From an uncultured Verrucomicrobia subdivision 3 bacterium (GTDB lineage: Bacteria; Verrucomicrobiota; Verrucomicrobiia; Limisphaerales; UBA11358), in assembly GCA_903875465.1 (NCBI GenBank), contig CAIQWB010000054.1, forward strand, positions 1-64,000: a DNA stretch of 64,000 bases, given 5' to 3'. The notes under the pieces were generated by a model that ran no database searches, was not told the origin of the DNA, and worked only from the letters and a program-made list of their open reading frames with translations. The position numbers were made by a program, and so were the translations under genes. Below, piece by piece: positions 18,601 to 27,229 of this stretch (positions are counted from its first letter, which is position 1; the number at the start of each line of letters is the position of its first letter).

Positions 18601-19670
18601 CCAAAGACGCCACTTCGGTGCAACTCCTGCCGGTGGGTGATGTCACCGCTTACACCGCTGTCGGGGTGGGTTCCTATACGGTCAATCCGGCCTATTCCAC
18701 CACTTATACTCTGATCGTACAGCGCAGCGGCCAGTCCGTCACCAACACCTTGAATGTGGCGGTCATTGGCGGGGTGGCGTCGGGCTGGACCTTGCTGGAC
18801 AACTTCGACCGTTACAACACGGGACCGCTGCCGGCACCGTGGAGTTATTCGGGCGGAACCACGGTGGTGAATGTCAACGGCAACCGCATGTTGAAAACGG
18901 GCGGCGGAGGCGACTCCCTGGCCTCCCTGCCCCTGGGTGGCCTGTCCGTTTTGGAAGGGCAGCAAGCAACGCTGTTCGCCCGGTTCTGGCTGGCGCAAGC
19001 CATGCCGGCGGGCGCCGTGTTTCAAATGCTGGGCCTCACGGACCGCGGCATTCGTTTCTGGAGCGACATGAACCCGGATTTTGGACCGGATGTGATTTTC
19101 CAAAATCCGAATGGGGATCTGCAAGTGGGCACGCGCAATGGTTACCAGGCACCCATCGAGCTGGCGACGTTCAGCTTGCAGCCGCAAACGGCCTACAATA
19201 TCTGGATCGATGTGACGAACGTCCCCTTTGCCACTGGACCAGACATCTTCTCCATTTACATTGCCCAGGAAGGCAGCGCCACCCGTACGCTCCTCTTCCA
19301 AGATTACGCCTCGGACCGCAACCAGAATGACACCGGCGTCCTGGGCCCCACGGGTTCGAAGCTGATCTATTTACAAGCCGGGGGAAATGATGCCAATGCC
19401 TTGGTTTACTTAGATGACTTCTATCTGAGCAAGACCGGCCTCAACACCACCGTGCCCCTGCCCTTTGGGCCGACCACGCCATTAACGTCAACGCCCATTA
19501 CCTTGACGGCCAATCTGGTGGGCAATCAAATCGTGGTTCACTACGCTTCAGGCACCCTGCAATCCGCCGCCTCACCGGCGGGTCCTTGGACGAATGTCAC
19601 GGGGGCTAACCCGCCCGCCTACACGGGGCCGTTGACCGGAACGCAACTGTTCTTCCGCTGCAAACAGTAA
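15618..19670 (+). CDS. Exported protein with two PA14 domains, Ig-like stretches and a LamG/concanavalin-like domain
   Basis: Secreted 1350-aa protein, probably binding carbohydrate at the cell surface. It has a signal peptide (MKRKQKVHHL, hydrophobic MMVLSLSLLTA, cleavage near QAPAGS). Residues ~30-195 and ~385-545 are PA14-like, each with a GYT/NYT strand, an ASDDDSQLLLSTD or SSDDNSALYLSTD core and DNLA(I/V).WQ. Ig-like and SwmB-like segments follow each. Residues ~740-960 form a LamG/concanavalin A fold (SYWPMN, FTVSAWV, WHHFCFVM, GLIDDVAVWN). The C-terminal 60 aa include GPWTNVTGA and end FFRCKQ. No hydrolase motif is seen. A strong terminator follows the stop, so it is likely a single-gene transcript. 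Confidence 0.85.
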   Translation: MKRKQKVHHLAQKAMMVLSLSLLTATQAPAGSIFREVYTGLDNSGIAGTSVSSLTSDPSFPNSPDATLSSELVQDTFEFPSLFVSNYGDQSEGFLSAPQTGNYVFWIASDDDSQLLLSTDANPAHAVVIASVTGYTGKDQWNKYSSQQSVPISLVQGSSYYLKVLHKQGGGGDNLAIGWQKPDGTLEKPMATLYYEPYSTTNTLPIITQSPQDASVLDGQLVSFSVDVAPAAQPLTYQWYRGASPIPGANLPGLTFRASLADNSMGYSVHVGSATSTAATLSVSPTTAPASVVSAYTLGYDNLVQITYSEQVTPQSATNLANYGLSGGISVQKATLDASGTVVTLFTSHFNVQNSYTLTISGVSDYATSPNLLNTTVQVGAVPGLITRKYFLNLSGTAVANLTNSPAYPNNYDILEYTNLFEGRINWATTYGSLLQGWVVPDTTGDYSFAISSDDNSALYLSTDANPANLRATPIAFVSNYTASRTYNTLAGQQTTTPIHLIANQKYYIQALQKQDSGNDNLAVAWQLGGGSIGDGTAPIDGQSLIPWYDANVPLAFTNQPANLTVLQSRPVTLSIGVKGVPIYTGIQWFRNGNPIAGANGLTYSVPHAALLDNNANFYAVVSNLAYTIQSTTAQLTVLTDTVPPQVTLVTTAVGANVQVAYNEFVDPATATNLSNYAISGITFTNAILQGDGMTVVLGLTGSLPANFTISISNVKDWAGNTISPNPSVVTGYTTGLAPGMISYWPMNLVQGTKTPDIISGYDLTLQNMTATNLVAGKYGNSLYFSTSDKSLLIHTFTTNDALPIYKYPNFTVSAWVNGPVQTDHRIYAESSTLGNNNPMFSLGTDTTGATGNFDTYIRNNSNTTDGNHHQHGIVLDNTWHHFCFVMQSNTTPKALVYIDGKLSSANPAPIWPLSVNNLTIGAIVRSSAAAWYTGLIDDVAVWNRSLAADEVQFLFNKGTPVPPPKPLPLTINSFKSDLPAIVQGDSVTLRWDVTKDATSVQLLPVGDVTAYTAVGVGSYTVNPAYSTTYTLIVQRSGQSVTNTLNVAVIGGVASGWTLLDNFDRYNTGPLPAPWSYSGGTTVVNVNGNRMLKTGGGGDSLASLPLGGLSVLEGQQATLFARFWLAQAMPAGAVFQMLGLTDRGIRFWSDMNPDFGPDVIFQNPNGDLQVGTRNGYQAPIELATFSLQPQTAYNIWIDVTNVPFATGPDIFSIYIAQEGSATRTLLFQDYASDRNQNDTGVLGPTGSKLIYLQAGGNDANALVYLDDFYLSKTGLNTTVPLPFGPTTPLTSTPITLTANLVGNQIVVHYASGTLQSAASPAGPWTNVTGANPPAYTGPLTGTQLFFRCKQ

Positions 19671-19709
19671 TGCCGGCACCGGTCGCATGACCGGAGTTCG
19701 TTAAACACA

Positions 19710-19754
19710 CCCTGGTCGGGAAAGCCCAGCTTTTCCGACCAGGGTAATTTTTTT
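19710..19754 (+). terminator. Strong Rho-independent terminator
   Basis: CCCTGGTCGGGAAA at 19710-19723 pairs with TTTTCCGACCAGGG at 19731-19744 over a 7-nt loop, with one G-T wobble, and is followed by TAATTTTTTTT. It lies ~40 bp after the PA14/LamG stop codon. Confidence 0.9.
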
Positions 19755-19958
19755 GGGATGAAGACCGTGGGCCAATTGTTGCCCATTCCTTTTTTGGGGC
19801 AGGTTTGAGGTGCACCGGGTTTTCGGGCAAAAAGAAGGCGCCCTGCGGCAAGGCGCGGTTCGCGTCAAGGATCGATTCGCCGGGAATTAATCACCCGTCA
19901 GCCCCCTGCCCAATTCCCATTTGACGCCCCTCCCCCTATTGCCCAAGCTTTCCCCCCT

Positions 19959-21113
19959 TTGAATACGTCCGCCGCCATCCGCTATGATGTCGCCGTGGTG
20001 GGTGCCGGTCCGGCCGGCAGTTCCGCCGCCGCCGAACTGGCCCGCCGGGGTTGCTCGGTGTTGTTGCTGGAAAAAGCCGTCCTGCCCCGCTACAAAACCT
20101 GCGGGGGCGGGCTGCTCCGCCGGGCTTCCCAATTCCTGCCACCCTCGGCCGCCTCGGTGGTGGAAAGTTCCTTTAACTCCGTGCTCCTGAATTTCCACGC
20201 GGAAGACCTGCAATTCACCGCGACCCGCCCCGAACCGCTGGTGCAAATGACCATGCGCCCGGCATTGGACCAATTGCTGGCCCAGGAGGCCAAAAACCTG
20301 GGGGTGCAGTTAGTGGCTGGCTGCGCCCTCCGCCAGCTGGAGCCCCAGCCCGATGGCCTGGCGCTCACGACCGACCAGGGCCGGTTCCACGCCCGTTTCG
20401 TCATTGCCGCCGATGGGGTGCAGAGTTTCACGGCCAAAGCCAGCGGCTGGTCCCCCCTGCCATGCCTGGCCCCGGCCCTGGAATGGGAATTGCCCCTGCC
20501 TCCGCAGGTTTTCGAGCGGTTTAAAGCGGTGGCCCGGTTTGATTTTGGCTTTGTACCGGCGGGCTATGCCTGGGTCTTCCCCAAGCGCCATCACCTTTCG
20601 GTCGGCATTCTCACCACGGACCGCGCCAATGTGAATCTGGCCGCGCATTTGGAGGCGTACTTGCAGAGCCTGGGCATTCCCCTGGAGGCCGGGGTGGAAA
20701 AGCATGGCTATGTCATTCCCCTGGCCCCCCGGCGGGAACCGCTCTTCCGCGACCGGGTGTTGCTGGTGGGTGATGCCGCCGGGTTGGTGGATCCCATTAC
20801 CGCCGAAGGCATCTCGCACGCCTTGTGGAGTGGCCGGCTGGCCGCCGAGGCAATGGCCAGCCAGCAACTTGACCCGGCCCGGGTCGGTCCACATTACCAG
20901 GCCCTGCTGGAACGGCATATTCTGGCGGATTTGCGGGCGGCCCGCTGGCTGGCGCGCCTCATTTACCATGCTCCGCGCCTGCGCCATTGGGCCTTTCGCC
21001 ACCAGGGCGCGCGGATCACGAATTTTGCCGCCGATGTGGTCATGGGCCAGCGCGGTTACCAGGCCGCGCTGCGCGACCCGCGCAGCTATCTCAAATTGTT
21101 AGGCTTGATTTGA
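19959..21113 (+). CDS. Geranylgeranyl-reductase-family FAD-dependent oxidoreductase
   Basis: Flavoprotein of 384 aa in the geranylgeranyl reductase/halogenase-like superfamily; members reduce isoprenoid chains of quinones or lipids. Residues 8-40 form the Rossmann GAGPAGSSAA with LLLEKAVLPRYKTCGGG, typical of the GGR group. The second FAD motif LVGDAAGLVDPITAEGI is near residue 270, and WVFPKRHHLSVGI precedes it. The start is taken as TTG at 19959 because the only later in-frame candidates would remove the nucleotide-binding strand. The stop converges on the AraC gene with 12 bp between. The exact substrate is not readable. Confidence 0.87.
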   Translation: MNTSAAIRYDVAVVGAGPAGSSAAAELARRGCSVLLLEKAVLPRYKTCGGGLLRRASQFLPPSAASVVESSFNSVLLNFHAEDLQFTATRPEPLVQMTMRPALDQLLAQEAKNLGVQLVAGCALRQLEPQPDGLALTTDQGRFHARFVIAADGVQSFTAKASGWSPLPCLAPALEWELPLPPQVFERFKAVARFDFGFVPAGYAWVFPKRHHLSVGILTTDRANVNLAAHLEAYLQSLGIPLEAGVEKHGYVIPLAPRREPLFRDRVLLVGDAAGLVDPITAEGISHALWSGRLAAEAMASQQLDPARVGPHYQALLERHILADLRAARWLARLIYHAPRLRHWAFRHQGARITNFAADVVMGQRGYQAALRDPRSYLKLLGLI

Positions 21114-21125
21114 TCCCGCCCGGGC

Positions 21126-22130
21126 TCATTCGCGGCCGTTAACGGAAGTTTTTTGGGTGGGGGTCCGCAACGGGTACAGGCCCGGACAACAACCGAACGC
21201 CTCATGGAAGGCCTGGCTAAAGTGGCTGAGACTGGAATACCCCACCTCCAGGGCCGCCTCGGTGACATTAAATTTGCCCGTGCGCAGCAACTCCGCCGCC
21301 CGTTCCAGCCGGAGCTGGCGCAAATACTGGGGAATGGTCAGCCCGGTCTCGGCGGAAAAGGTGCGGCTGAGATGAAACGGACTGCAGCCCACAAATTTCC
21401 CCAGCTCTTCCAAATTCGGGGGTTCAATCAGCTTTTCCCGGAGCCGGGCAATTACTTTTTCCACCCGCTCGGAGGAGAGCCGCTTCTGGCGCTGGCAAAA
21501 TAACTCCTGCTGGTCAGGTGTGACAAAAAACAGTTCCGCCGCCAGTTCCAAGGCTTTCGCCTGGTACCAGACCGACTGCGACGGTGCCAGCACCGGGGCC
21601 TCGCGCAAACTGGCCAGTAATTGCTGCAACCGGCTGCTCAAGCGCACCGGCGAGACCACGGCGGATTTCTCCGCTTTGCCGGCGATAATTTCCCGCACCA
21701 CGGGATGCAACGACAGGCTGAACTCGCTCAGATGCCGGCGCAAAAAGTCAAAGGACATTTCGACGGTCAAAAACTGGTGGCGCTGGCCGGCCGCCCGCAC
21801 CGCCGGCAACCCCTGCTCGCCCCGCCGGTAAAACCCAACCGTCAATGGCGCAAACTCGGCCGCCCGGCCCTGGCCGGTCACCTGCCCGTGGCCTTCCAGA
21901 TTGAGACACACCTCCAGGCTGCCCGGATGAAAACTTTGGCCCCAGTCAAATTCCCCCGGCACGACAAAATCGTGCCATTCAAAGCTCACCCCCGCCCCAC
22001 GGACACTGCCATGGATATGCCGCCAGCCGTCGCCCACACTGCGCCAGACCGGCCGCTCGCTAAAGGCCGCCGCCCCCGTGAGCTCGATTTTGCGGTCCGC
22101 GGCCATCAGGGGTTTTCCAGATTTAAGCAC
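21126..22130 (-). CDS. AraC-family transcriptional regulator
   Basis: DNA-binding regulator of 334 aa. Residues ~1-215 are a variable sensor region, possibly cupin-like (EWHDFVVPGEFDWGQSFHPGSLEVCLN). Residues ~225-325 are the AraC double helix-turn-helix: LEELGKFVGCSPFHLSRTFSAETG with PQYLRQLRLERAAELL, then VTEAALEVGYSSLSHFSQAFHEAFG. It lies 92 bp downstream of, and codirectional with, the clan GH-D glycosidase gene, so it may control sugar uptake or hydrolysis (inference). The ATG at 22130 or 22106 can serve as start. Confidence 0.9.
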   Translation of the reverse strand: MLKSGKPLMAADRKIELTGAAAFSERPVWRSVGDGWRHIHGSVRGAGVSFEWHDFVVPGEFDWGQSFHPGSLEVCLNLEGHGQVTGQGRAAEFAPLTVGFYRRGEQGLPAVRAAGQRHQFLTVEMSFDFLRRHLSEFSLSLHPVVREIIAGKAEKSAVVSPVRLSSRLQQLLASLREAPVLAPSQSVWYQAKALELAAELFFVTPDQQELFCQRQKRLSSERVEKVIARLREKLIEPPNLEELGKFVGCSPFHLSRTFSAETGLTIPQYLRQLRLERAAELLRTGKFNVTEAALEVGYSSLSHFSQAFHEAFGCCPGLYPLRTPTQKTSVNGRE

Positions 22131-22222
22131 GCCAACAATGTGCCATTTCCTGGCCCGCGAGCAACTATTTGGTCAGCCCCGGCCAAATTTGAGCCAGCGC
22201 GTTCCCCAGGGGGGGCAGCCCC

Positions 22223-23971
22223 TCAAACTCGTAAGGGGTTCGCCCCGGCCGGCTCTTCCCAGTGGTAAGTGACAGTTTCCTGCCCGAACCGCCAGGTGCG
22301 CGGCGCGGTGGTGTGCAACCAGTCGAGCGGCTCCGCCCCGCCGGGCGAACCGCCGGACAACGCCAGTTGTAGCGCGGCCCGGAAGGCCGCTGTTTGCTCC
22401 GGCTGCACGGTGCGCGGATCCACCGAAATAAAGAGGGCGGTGCCACTGCGTGCCACCAAATCAAGGTATTGCCGGTCCATTTCCCAGGGTGTCTGCGCGG
22501 TGTGCGCGGCGCAGTCGGCATCGCAAGCGAAAAAGGCCCCCTGCTGCGCCAAACGGAAGGCCAGGGTGTTCACCCCCATGCGCCGCGTGCGCTCCCACAC
22601 ATGTCCCGAGGTGTCATCGCCGGTACGCTGGATTTCAAATAATCCCGCGCCCAGATGCCCGATGGTATTGCACCCCAGCAGCACGCTGTCACCGGCGGCC
22701 GCGCGCAGGGTTTGATACAGGCGCAGGATAATTTCGGCATTGGTCAGGGAGCGATCGGCGAAATGCCAGCCGGGGTCCGTCAGTTCCAATCCCATTTCCC
22801 CGCCCCAGCGGCCGAAAATATCGTAGGTGGAAAAATCGTGTTTGATCAGCTCATAGCCCCAACCGTGAACCCTGGCCACGTCATCGCGGATGAGGGCCAG
22901 ATTTTCCGGCCGCGTCAGGTCCAGCGGCTTTTCGTCGGCGTTGATGGGTCCCGACCGCAAACGGCCCGGATCGTCCACCCGGGTTAATGCGGTTGGCCGC
23001 ATCCAGATGCCCGGGCGCACCCCCAGTTTCTTGATGCTGGCCGCCAGCCCGGGCATGTCGGGAAAGCGCCGGGCATCCCCGGCTGTCCAGGGGCCGCCAG
23101 GACAAACCGAACCCGGGGTCCAGCCGGCATCGATCACGCAGTAGGGGCGGTTGGGATGCTGGCCGGCCAGCTCCGCGAGGAACGCGGCGTCGCGCAACAT
23201 CGCCTGGGCATCGAAATCCCGGCCATAGGCGTAATACCAGTTATTGTTGCCACAAATGGGCCCGGCCGCCAGCCGCGGTGCGGGTGAAAGCAACCGACAA
23301 AAACGTTTGAGGGCGGCGGCGGGCGGTTCCTCCGCCGTGGCTGCCAGCGTGACCACGGTCGCCGCCGCAATTTCCCGGTCTCCCGGATGCGACGGGCTGC
23401 CGCCATTGCGAAAATCGAGCCACAAGGAAATGCCTTCGGCATCCACCGTCCAGGCGCAAAATGCCGCCGGCTGGGTTTTCACGCCAGCCATGAAGGTGCG
23501 GCCGCTGGCCGGGTGATGGGCCGCGAAATACCAGGGCAACACCCGCTCCGGTTGCAAAAACCGCCATTGCAGATCCCCGTAGCTGCGCTCCCAGTGGTCC
23601 CCGAGAAAGAGTGTCTCCCGCGGAAAGGCCGTCGCCCAGCGCAAGACCACCCGGGCCAAGGGGCCAGCGGGACAGGCCACGCGGATGTCCACCCCCGCCG
23701 GCGTCCGGGCCAGGGTGACCACCGCGCGGTCGGAGGTAAACCGCGTGCCCGCGCGCTCCGCCGCCCGCAGTCCCTGGCCATCGTGATCAATCAAGACCCG
23801 CACTGGCAGCTCCGGCAGTTCGACCGGGAAGTCCCGCCAGGCTGGGACCGGAGCGGTCGGGTCCGCCAAGGCTCCCGGGCTAAGGGAAGCCATTAAGAGT
23901 GAACCTGAACCGAGCTTGAAGGCATTGCGCAGAAATTGTCGGCGCCCCAGAGGATTAAGCGGATCAGCCAT
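22223..23971 (-). CDS. Alpha-galactosidase-like glycoside hydrolase (clan GH-D, melibiase type)
   Basis: Exported glycosidase of 582 aa. The N-terminus has a twin-arginine-like GRRQFLRNAFKLG followed by SGSLLMASLSPGALA, suggesting Tat export. The (beta/alpha)8 domain shows PYCVIDAGWTPG, LGVRPGIWMRP, and YELIKHDFSTYDI, whose Asp (~379) is the expected nucleophile of families 27/36. A later GHVWERTRRMG loop may carry the acid/base. The C-terminal ~60 aa are beta-rich. It sits between a membrane kinase gene (79 bp upstream) and the AraC gene, all minus strand. Specificity could be galactosidase or a related activity. Confidence 0.82.
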   Translation of the reverse strand: MADPLNPLGRRQFLRNAFKLGSGSLLMASLSPGALADPTAPVPAWRDFPVELPELPVRVLIDHDGQGLRAAERAGTRFTSDRAVVTLARTPAGVDIRVACPAGPLARVVLRWATAFPRETLFLGDHWERSYGDLQWRFLQPERVLPWYFAAHHPASGRTFMAGVKTQPAAFCAWTVDAEGISLWLDFRNGGSPSHPGDREIAAATVVTLAATAEEPPAAALKRFCRLLSPAPRLAAGPICGNNNWYYAYGRDFDAQAMLRDAAFLAELAGQHPNRPYCVIDAGWTPGSVCPGGPWTAGDARRFPDMPGLAASIKKLGVRPGIWMRPTALTRVDDPGRLRSGPINADEKPLDLTRPENLALIRDDVARVHGWGYELIKHDFSTYDIFGRWGGEMGLELTDPGWHFADRSLTNAEIILRLYQTLRAAAGDSVLLGCNTIGHLGAGLFEIQRTGDDTSGHVWERTRRMGVNTLAFRLAQQGAFFACDADCAAHTAQTPWEMDRQYLDLVARSGTALFISVDPRTVQPEQTAAFRAALQLALSGGSPGGAEPLDWLHTTAPRTWRFGQETVTYHWEEPAGANPLRV

Positions 23972-24050
23972 GGGAAATAAAATGGGTTAAGCCCTCAGCC
24001 TGCCGCAAGCCCCCCAGGCGGGTCAAGCGCGCGGGACTGTCTGCCTTGAG

Positions 24051-26249
24051 TTAATCTTGCAGCCGGGTGTTGATGTCGATTTTGACCGTGGCCAAGGGGG
24101 TGGAGTCGTGCTCCACCGCCACGCGATGGAGGGCGGGTTGCTGGTGAAATTCAGCCCACCAGGCACTTTGTTTTTCCACAGTCCATTGCATAGCATGCGG
24201 AGTGGCCAGTAAAAGAGCATGCAGTTCGCGGGCACTGGCGGGGCGGCGGGCGGGATCGGCGGACAGGCAGCGCAACAACAACTCATCCAATTCCGGACTG
24301 ACGGGCTGCTGGGATTGCTGACTGGGCGGCAGCGGGGGCCCGGCCAGTTGTTTTTCGTGAATTTCCCGAATGGTCTCGCCGTGGTACGCGTAATCGCCCG
24401 TCAATAAATAATAGGCCAGGGCCCCCACGGAATAAAGGTCGCTACGGGGATCGCTGGCGCGGGCATCGCGAATGGCTTCCGGCGGCATGAACCAGGGGGT
24501 GCCTTCCAGCACATCTTGTTCCGCCAGGTGCTGTTGCTGACGGTTCGCGGCGCGGTATTCCTGGACCAGTCCAAAATCCAGCACTTTGACACAATCCGGA
24601 ATTCCGCCCCGATCGCAGAGAAACACATTGCCGGGTTTGATATCACGGTGCACCAGACCCAAGTCATGCGCCTCGGCCAGGGAATCGCAAATTTGCCGGA
24701 GCAAATGGATCACCCGGGCTTCCGGCAGCGGCCCATTGCGGGCGACCAATTCGTGCAGGTTTAAGCCCCGCAAATATTCCATGACATAATAAAAAATCCC
24801 CTCGGGCGTGTGCCCATAATCGTACACCTGGATGGTGTTGGGATGCGTCAGCTGGCAGGTAAGACAGACTTCCCGCTCGAAACGCTGGATGGTTTCCGGA
24901 TCGGCCCGGTCGGGCAGGAGCAATTTCACTGCGGTGTCGCGCCGCATGAGGGCATGTCGCGCGCGGTACACCACCCCCATGCCGCCCTCGCCAATTTTCT
25001 CCTCCAACGTGTACTGGCCCAGTTGCTTTAATTTCAGCTCGGCCTCGGTCAGCCGCCGCCGGGAGACCACGTTGGCGCAGGAAAAAATGAACATGCCAAT
25101 GGCGCACAGAAGGAGCAGCAGCAGCAGCAGCAGGAACAACAGGCGCACGATATGTAGCGGCCGGTAGGCTTCATCGGCATCAATCTGGGTGGCGATGCCA
25201 AAGCCCAGATGGGGCAGCCAGCGCCAGGCACCCACCACCGGCACGCCCCGATAATCGCGGAAGGGCTCAACTTCCACCCCGTCCATCCCCTCCACGGCAT
25301 CCGCGACCGAGCGAATCAGCGGCTGGGTGGCGGGATCGGCATCCGGCGGGACCAACCCCGCGGTAAGATTGACACCAGGATCATGCAACCGCACAAACAG
25401 GGCGGAACTGTTGTTGGTGGCAGTTAGCAAGCCGATCTGATGCAACTGGACGTCGAACCGGCTGTGCGAAATCAGGAGGCCGGTTTGGTCAAACGCATAG
25501 GTTTCCCCGGAATCGCCGGAGCGGGCGACGGATAGAATCCGGGAAAATTCGGTGTCCGGATTAATGATCAAAGCCAGGGCGCCGCGCACCAGTCCGGCGG
25601 GATCAAGCAGCGGCGCGGCCACTTGCATGAGGGTGATATCGCCCCGGCGGGAGCGGCCGGTGAGCGCGGGGGGCCGGCGATTGCGACGCAAAGCATTGGT
25701 GGTGGCCGCCCCGAAACCGCCCGGCAAACCGCGCGCATTGAGCAGCATGTCCGGCTTGAAGGGCGTGATCATCACCGGCTGGCCGGAGGCGAACAACTCG
25801 GCAAACTTATTGGTATGGGCATCGAAAATAGGGGTGCCAACGGGCAGGCGGACACGCCCCGAGCTGGCGGCCACCACAAAGTTGGTGTCCACCAATTGCG
25901 CAATTTCGTACCCCAACGGATTCAGCCGGGGCCGGAGGTAATTGCCAAATTTTTCCGCGTCCAAGGGCGGCCGAAAACCCGGGCCGGCCGGGGGCGGGTT
26001 GTCCAGGATCCGCAGTCCCAGGTTGCGCACCCCGGGCTCCTCCGCCAGCAGCGAGGCAAATTTAATCTGGTTGGTGGTCCAGACTTCCAGAGCGGTCACG
26101 TTCGCATTCAGCGTGGCCGTGAGCTGGTCCTTTAGCTGGTCCTGAATGGTGTCGCGCAGCCGGAGGTTGCCCCACCAGCCAAACACGGCGACCAGACCGG
26201 CAATAATCAAAGGCACCACCCAGAGTGGCAGTTTAAACAATTGGCGCAT
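24051..26249 (-). CDS. Membrane Ser/Thr protein kinase with extracytoplasmic Cache-like sensor
   Basis: Receptor-like kinase of 732 aa. A first membrane helix (~9-27), then an external region ~30-360 resembling double Cache (GDSGETYAFDQTGLLISHS, VPVVGAWRWLPHLGFGIATQ), then a leucine-rich helix at ~363-391. The cytoplasmic kinase starts near 413 with IGEGGMGVVYRA; AVKLLL gives the lysine, HRDIKPGN the catalytic Asp (~535) and LDFG the metal Asp (~558), followed by GTPWFMPPEA. The C-terminal ~60 aa have no repeats. It should phosphorylate proteins in response to a small external ligand (inference). The start ATG overlaps a 12-bp palindrome. It is divergent from the TetR gene. Confidence 0.9.
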   Translation of the reverse strand: MRQLFKLPLWVVPLIIAGLVAVFGWWGNLRLRDTIQDQLKDQLTATLNANVTALEVWTTNQIKFASLLAEEPGVRNLGLRILDNPPPAGPGFRPPLDAEKFGNYLRPRLNPLGYEIAQLVDTNFVVAASSGRVRLPVGTPIFDAHTNKFAELFASGQPVMITPFKPDMLLNARGLPGGFGAATTNALRRNRRPPALTGRSRRGDITLMQVAAPLLDPAGLVRGALALIINPDTEFSRILSVARSGDSGETYAFDQTGLLISHSRFDVQLHQIGLLTATNNSSALFVRLHDPGVNLTAGLVPPDADPATQPLIRSVADAVEGMDGVEVEPFRDYRGVPVVGAWRWLPHLGFGIATQIDADEAYRPLHIVRLLFLLLLLLLLLCAIGMFIFSCANVVSRRRLTEAELKLKQLGQYTLEEKIGEGGMGVVYRARHALMRRDTAVKLLLPDRADPETIQRFEREVCLTCQLTHPNTIQVYDYGHTPEGIFYYVMEYLRGLNLHELVARNGPLPEARVIHLLRQICDSLAEAHDLGLVHRDIKPGNVFLCDRGGIPDCVKVLDFGLVQEYRAANRQQQHLAEQDVLEGTPWFMPPEAIRDARASDPRSDLYSVGALAYYLLTGDYAYHGETIREIHEKQLAGPPLPPSQQSQQPVSPELDELLLRCLSADPARRPASARELHALLLATPHAMQWTVEKQSAWWAEFHQQPALHRVAVEHDSTPLATVKIDINTRLQD
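25114..25131. repeat. (AGC)6 trinucleotide repeat in the kinase transmembrane segment
   Basis: Six perfect AGC units on the plus strand encode part of a run of leucines in the second membrane helix. In-frame slippage would change helix length by single residues. Confidence 0.8.
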
Positions 26250-26259
26250 GATATATCAT
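26248..26259. promoter_or_regulatory. 12-bp palindrome over the kinase start codon
   Basis: ATGATATATCAT is a perfect palindrome overlapping the minus-strand start codon at 26247-26249. It may be an operator for the divergent TetR protein, but this is only positional inference. Confidence 0.35.
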
Positions 26260-26278
26260 TCTGCAACCCAGACGCTGC

Positions 26279-26292
26279 CCCGCCCGGGCGGG
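26279..26292. promoter_or_regulatory. 14-bp perfect palindrome in the kinase-TetR divergent region
   Basis: CCCGCCCGGGCGGG is perfectly self-complementary and lies between the divergent kinase and TetR genes. TetR proteins bind palindromes and often control divergent neighbours, so it is a candidate operator; no T-run suggests a terminator. Confidence 0.35.
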
Positions 26293-26391
26293 TTTCGTCA
26301 ATGGGGTCTTCCTCCCGAAAAATCTGACCGCCACGAGTGGGAAGTGTTCAACGGGAAAAAATTTAGTGAATATTTCCACACGATATGACAA

Positions 26392-26397
26392 TATAAT
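26392..26397 (+). promoter_or_regulatory. Candidate -10 box upstream of the TetR gene
   Basis: A perfect TATAAT lies 40 bp before the TetR start codon. No good -35 hexamer is present at the usual 16-18 bp spacing, so this would need an activator or an unusual -35. Confidence 0.35.
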
Positions 26398-26436
26398 CGG
26401 GTTGAGAGGAATTGGCCGCAACAAGGTAAATTAATT

Positions 26437-27066
26437 ATGTCAATCAGCGCCGCCCATGTCATGCCCCTGCCCCTGGCTCCGCCCAAGGCCAAACGTCGCG
26501 GCCGCCAGCGGAGCGCCGAGGCGGAATCGGCCATTTTGCTGGCCACCATGGACCTGCTGGCCAAACATCCGCTGCGGGATGTCACGGCCGCCGACATCGC
26601 CCGCAAGGCCGGGGTGAGCAAGGCAACCTTGTACAAGTGGTGGCCGAACAAAAACATCGTGGCGCTGGATGCTTTTTTGGCCAGCATGCAGGCGGCGGTG
26701 ACCATTCCGGACACCGGCTCGGCCGAGCATGATTTCACCATTCAATTTGAGGCGGCCATTGATTTCTACAAAAACTCGAGCGGCCGGCTCTTGTGCCATT
26801 TTATTGCGGAAGGCCAGAGTGATTCCGAATTGTTGCGGCTGTTCCGGGAACGGTTTCTGAAACCGTGCCGGCAGAACTTGAAAGTCATCTGGCAGCGCGG
26901 GGTGGCGCGCGGCGAAATCCACCCCGGGGTGGACGGCGACCTGGTGCTGGATTTGATCTTCGGTCCGATGGTATATCGCCTGCTGGTGGGGCATGGGCCA
27001 CTGGATGAAAAACAAGCCCGGGCGATCATTCGCACCGTGTTTGGCGGGGTGAAGCAATCCAGTTGA
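26437..27066 (+). CDS. TetR-family transcriptional regulator
   Basis: 209-aa repressor-type regulator. A basic N-terminal tail (PPKAKRRGRQRS) precedes the helix-turn-helix VTAADIARKAGVSKATLYKWWPNK (~48-72), a textbook TetR motif. The remaining helices form the ligand/dimer domain, with FYKNSSGRLLCHFIAEGQ and a C-terminal PMVYRLLVGHGPLDE typical of the TetR_C group. It is divergent from the Cache-kinase gene across 187 bp holding palindromes. The ligand is unknown; it may regulate itself and the kinase. Confidence 0.92.
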   Translation: MSISAAHVMPLPLAPPKAKRRGRQRSAEAESAILLATMDLLAKHPLRDVTAADIARKAGVSKATLYKWWPNKNIVALDAFLASMQAAVTIPDTGSAEHDFTIQFEAAIDFYKNSSGRLLCHFIAEGQSDSELLRLFRERFLKPCRQNLKVIWQRGVARGEIHPGVDGDLVLDLIFGPMVYRLLVGHGPLDEKQARAIIRTVFGGVKQSS

Positions 27067-27229
27067 GGTGGGGGTCGCCGGATCCTCCCAACCCTGCAAG
27101 TGTTAGCGCCGGATGGTGGTTGGTCAGGACGCATCCGGGGTAACCGGCCCCTGAACACGGGGATGTTGCTCCTGGTGTTTCCGCCGTTCCATAAAATATT
27201 TCTGGCAAGATTTGGCCGCGAGATCCGTA

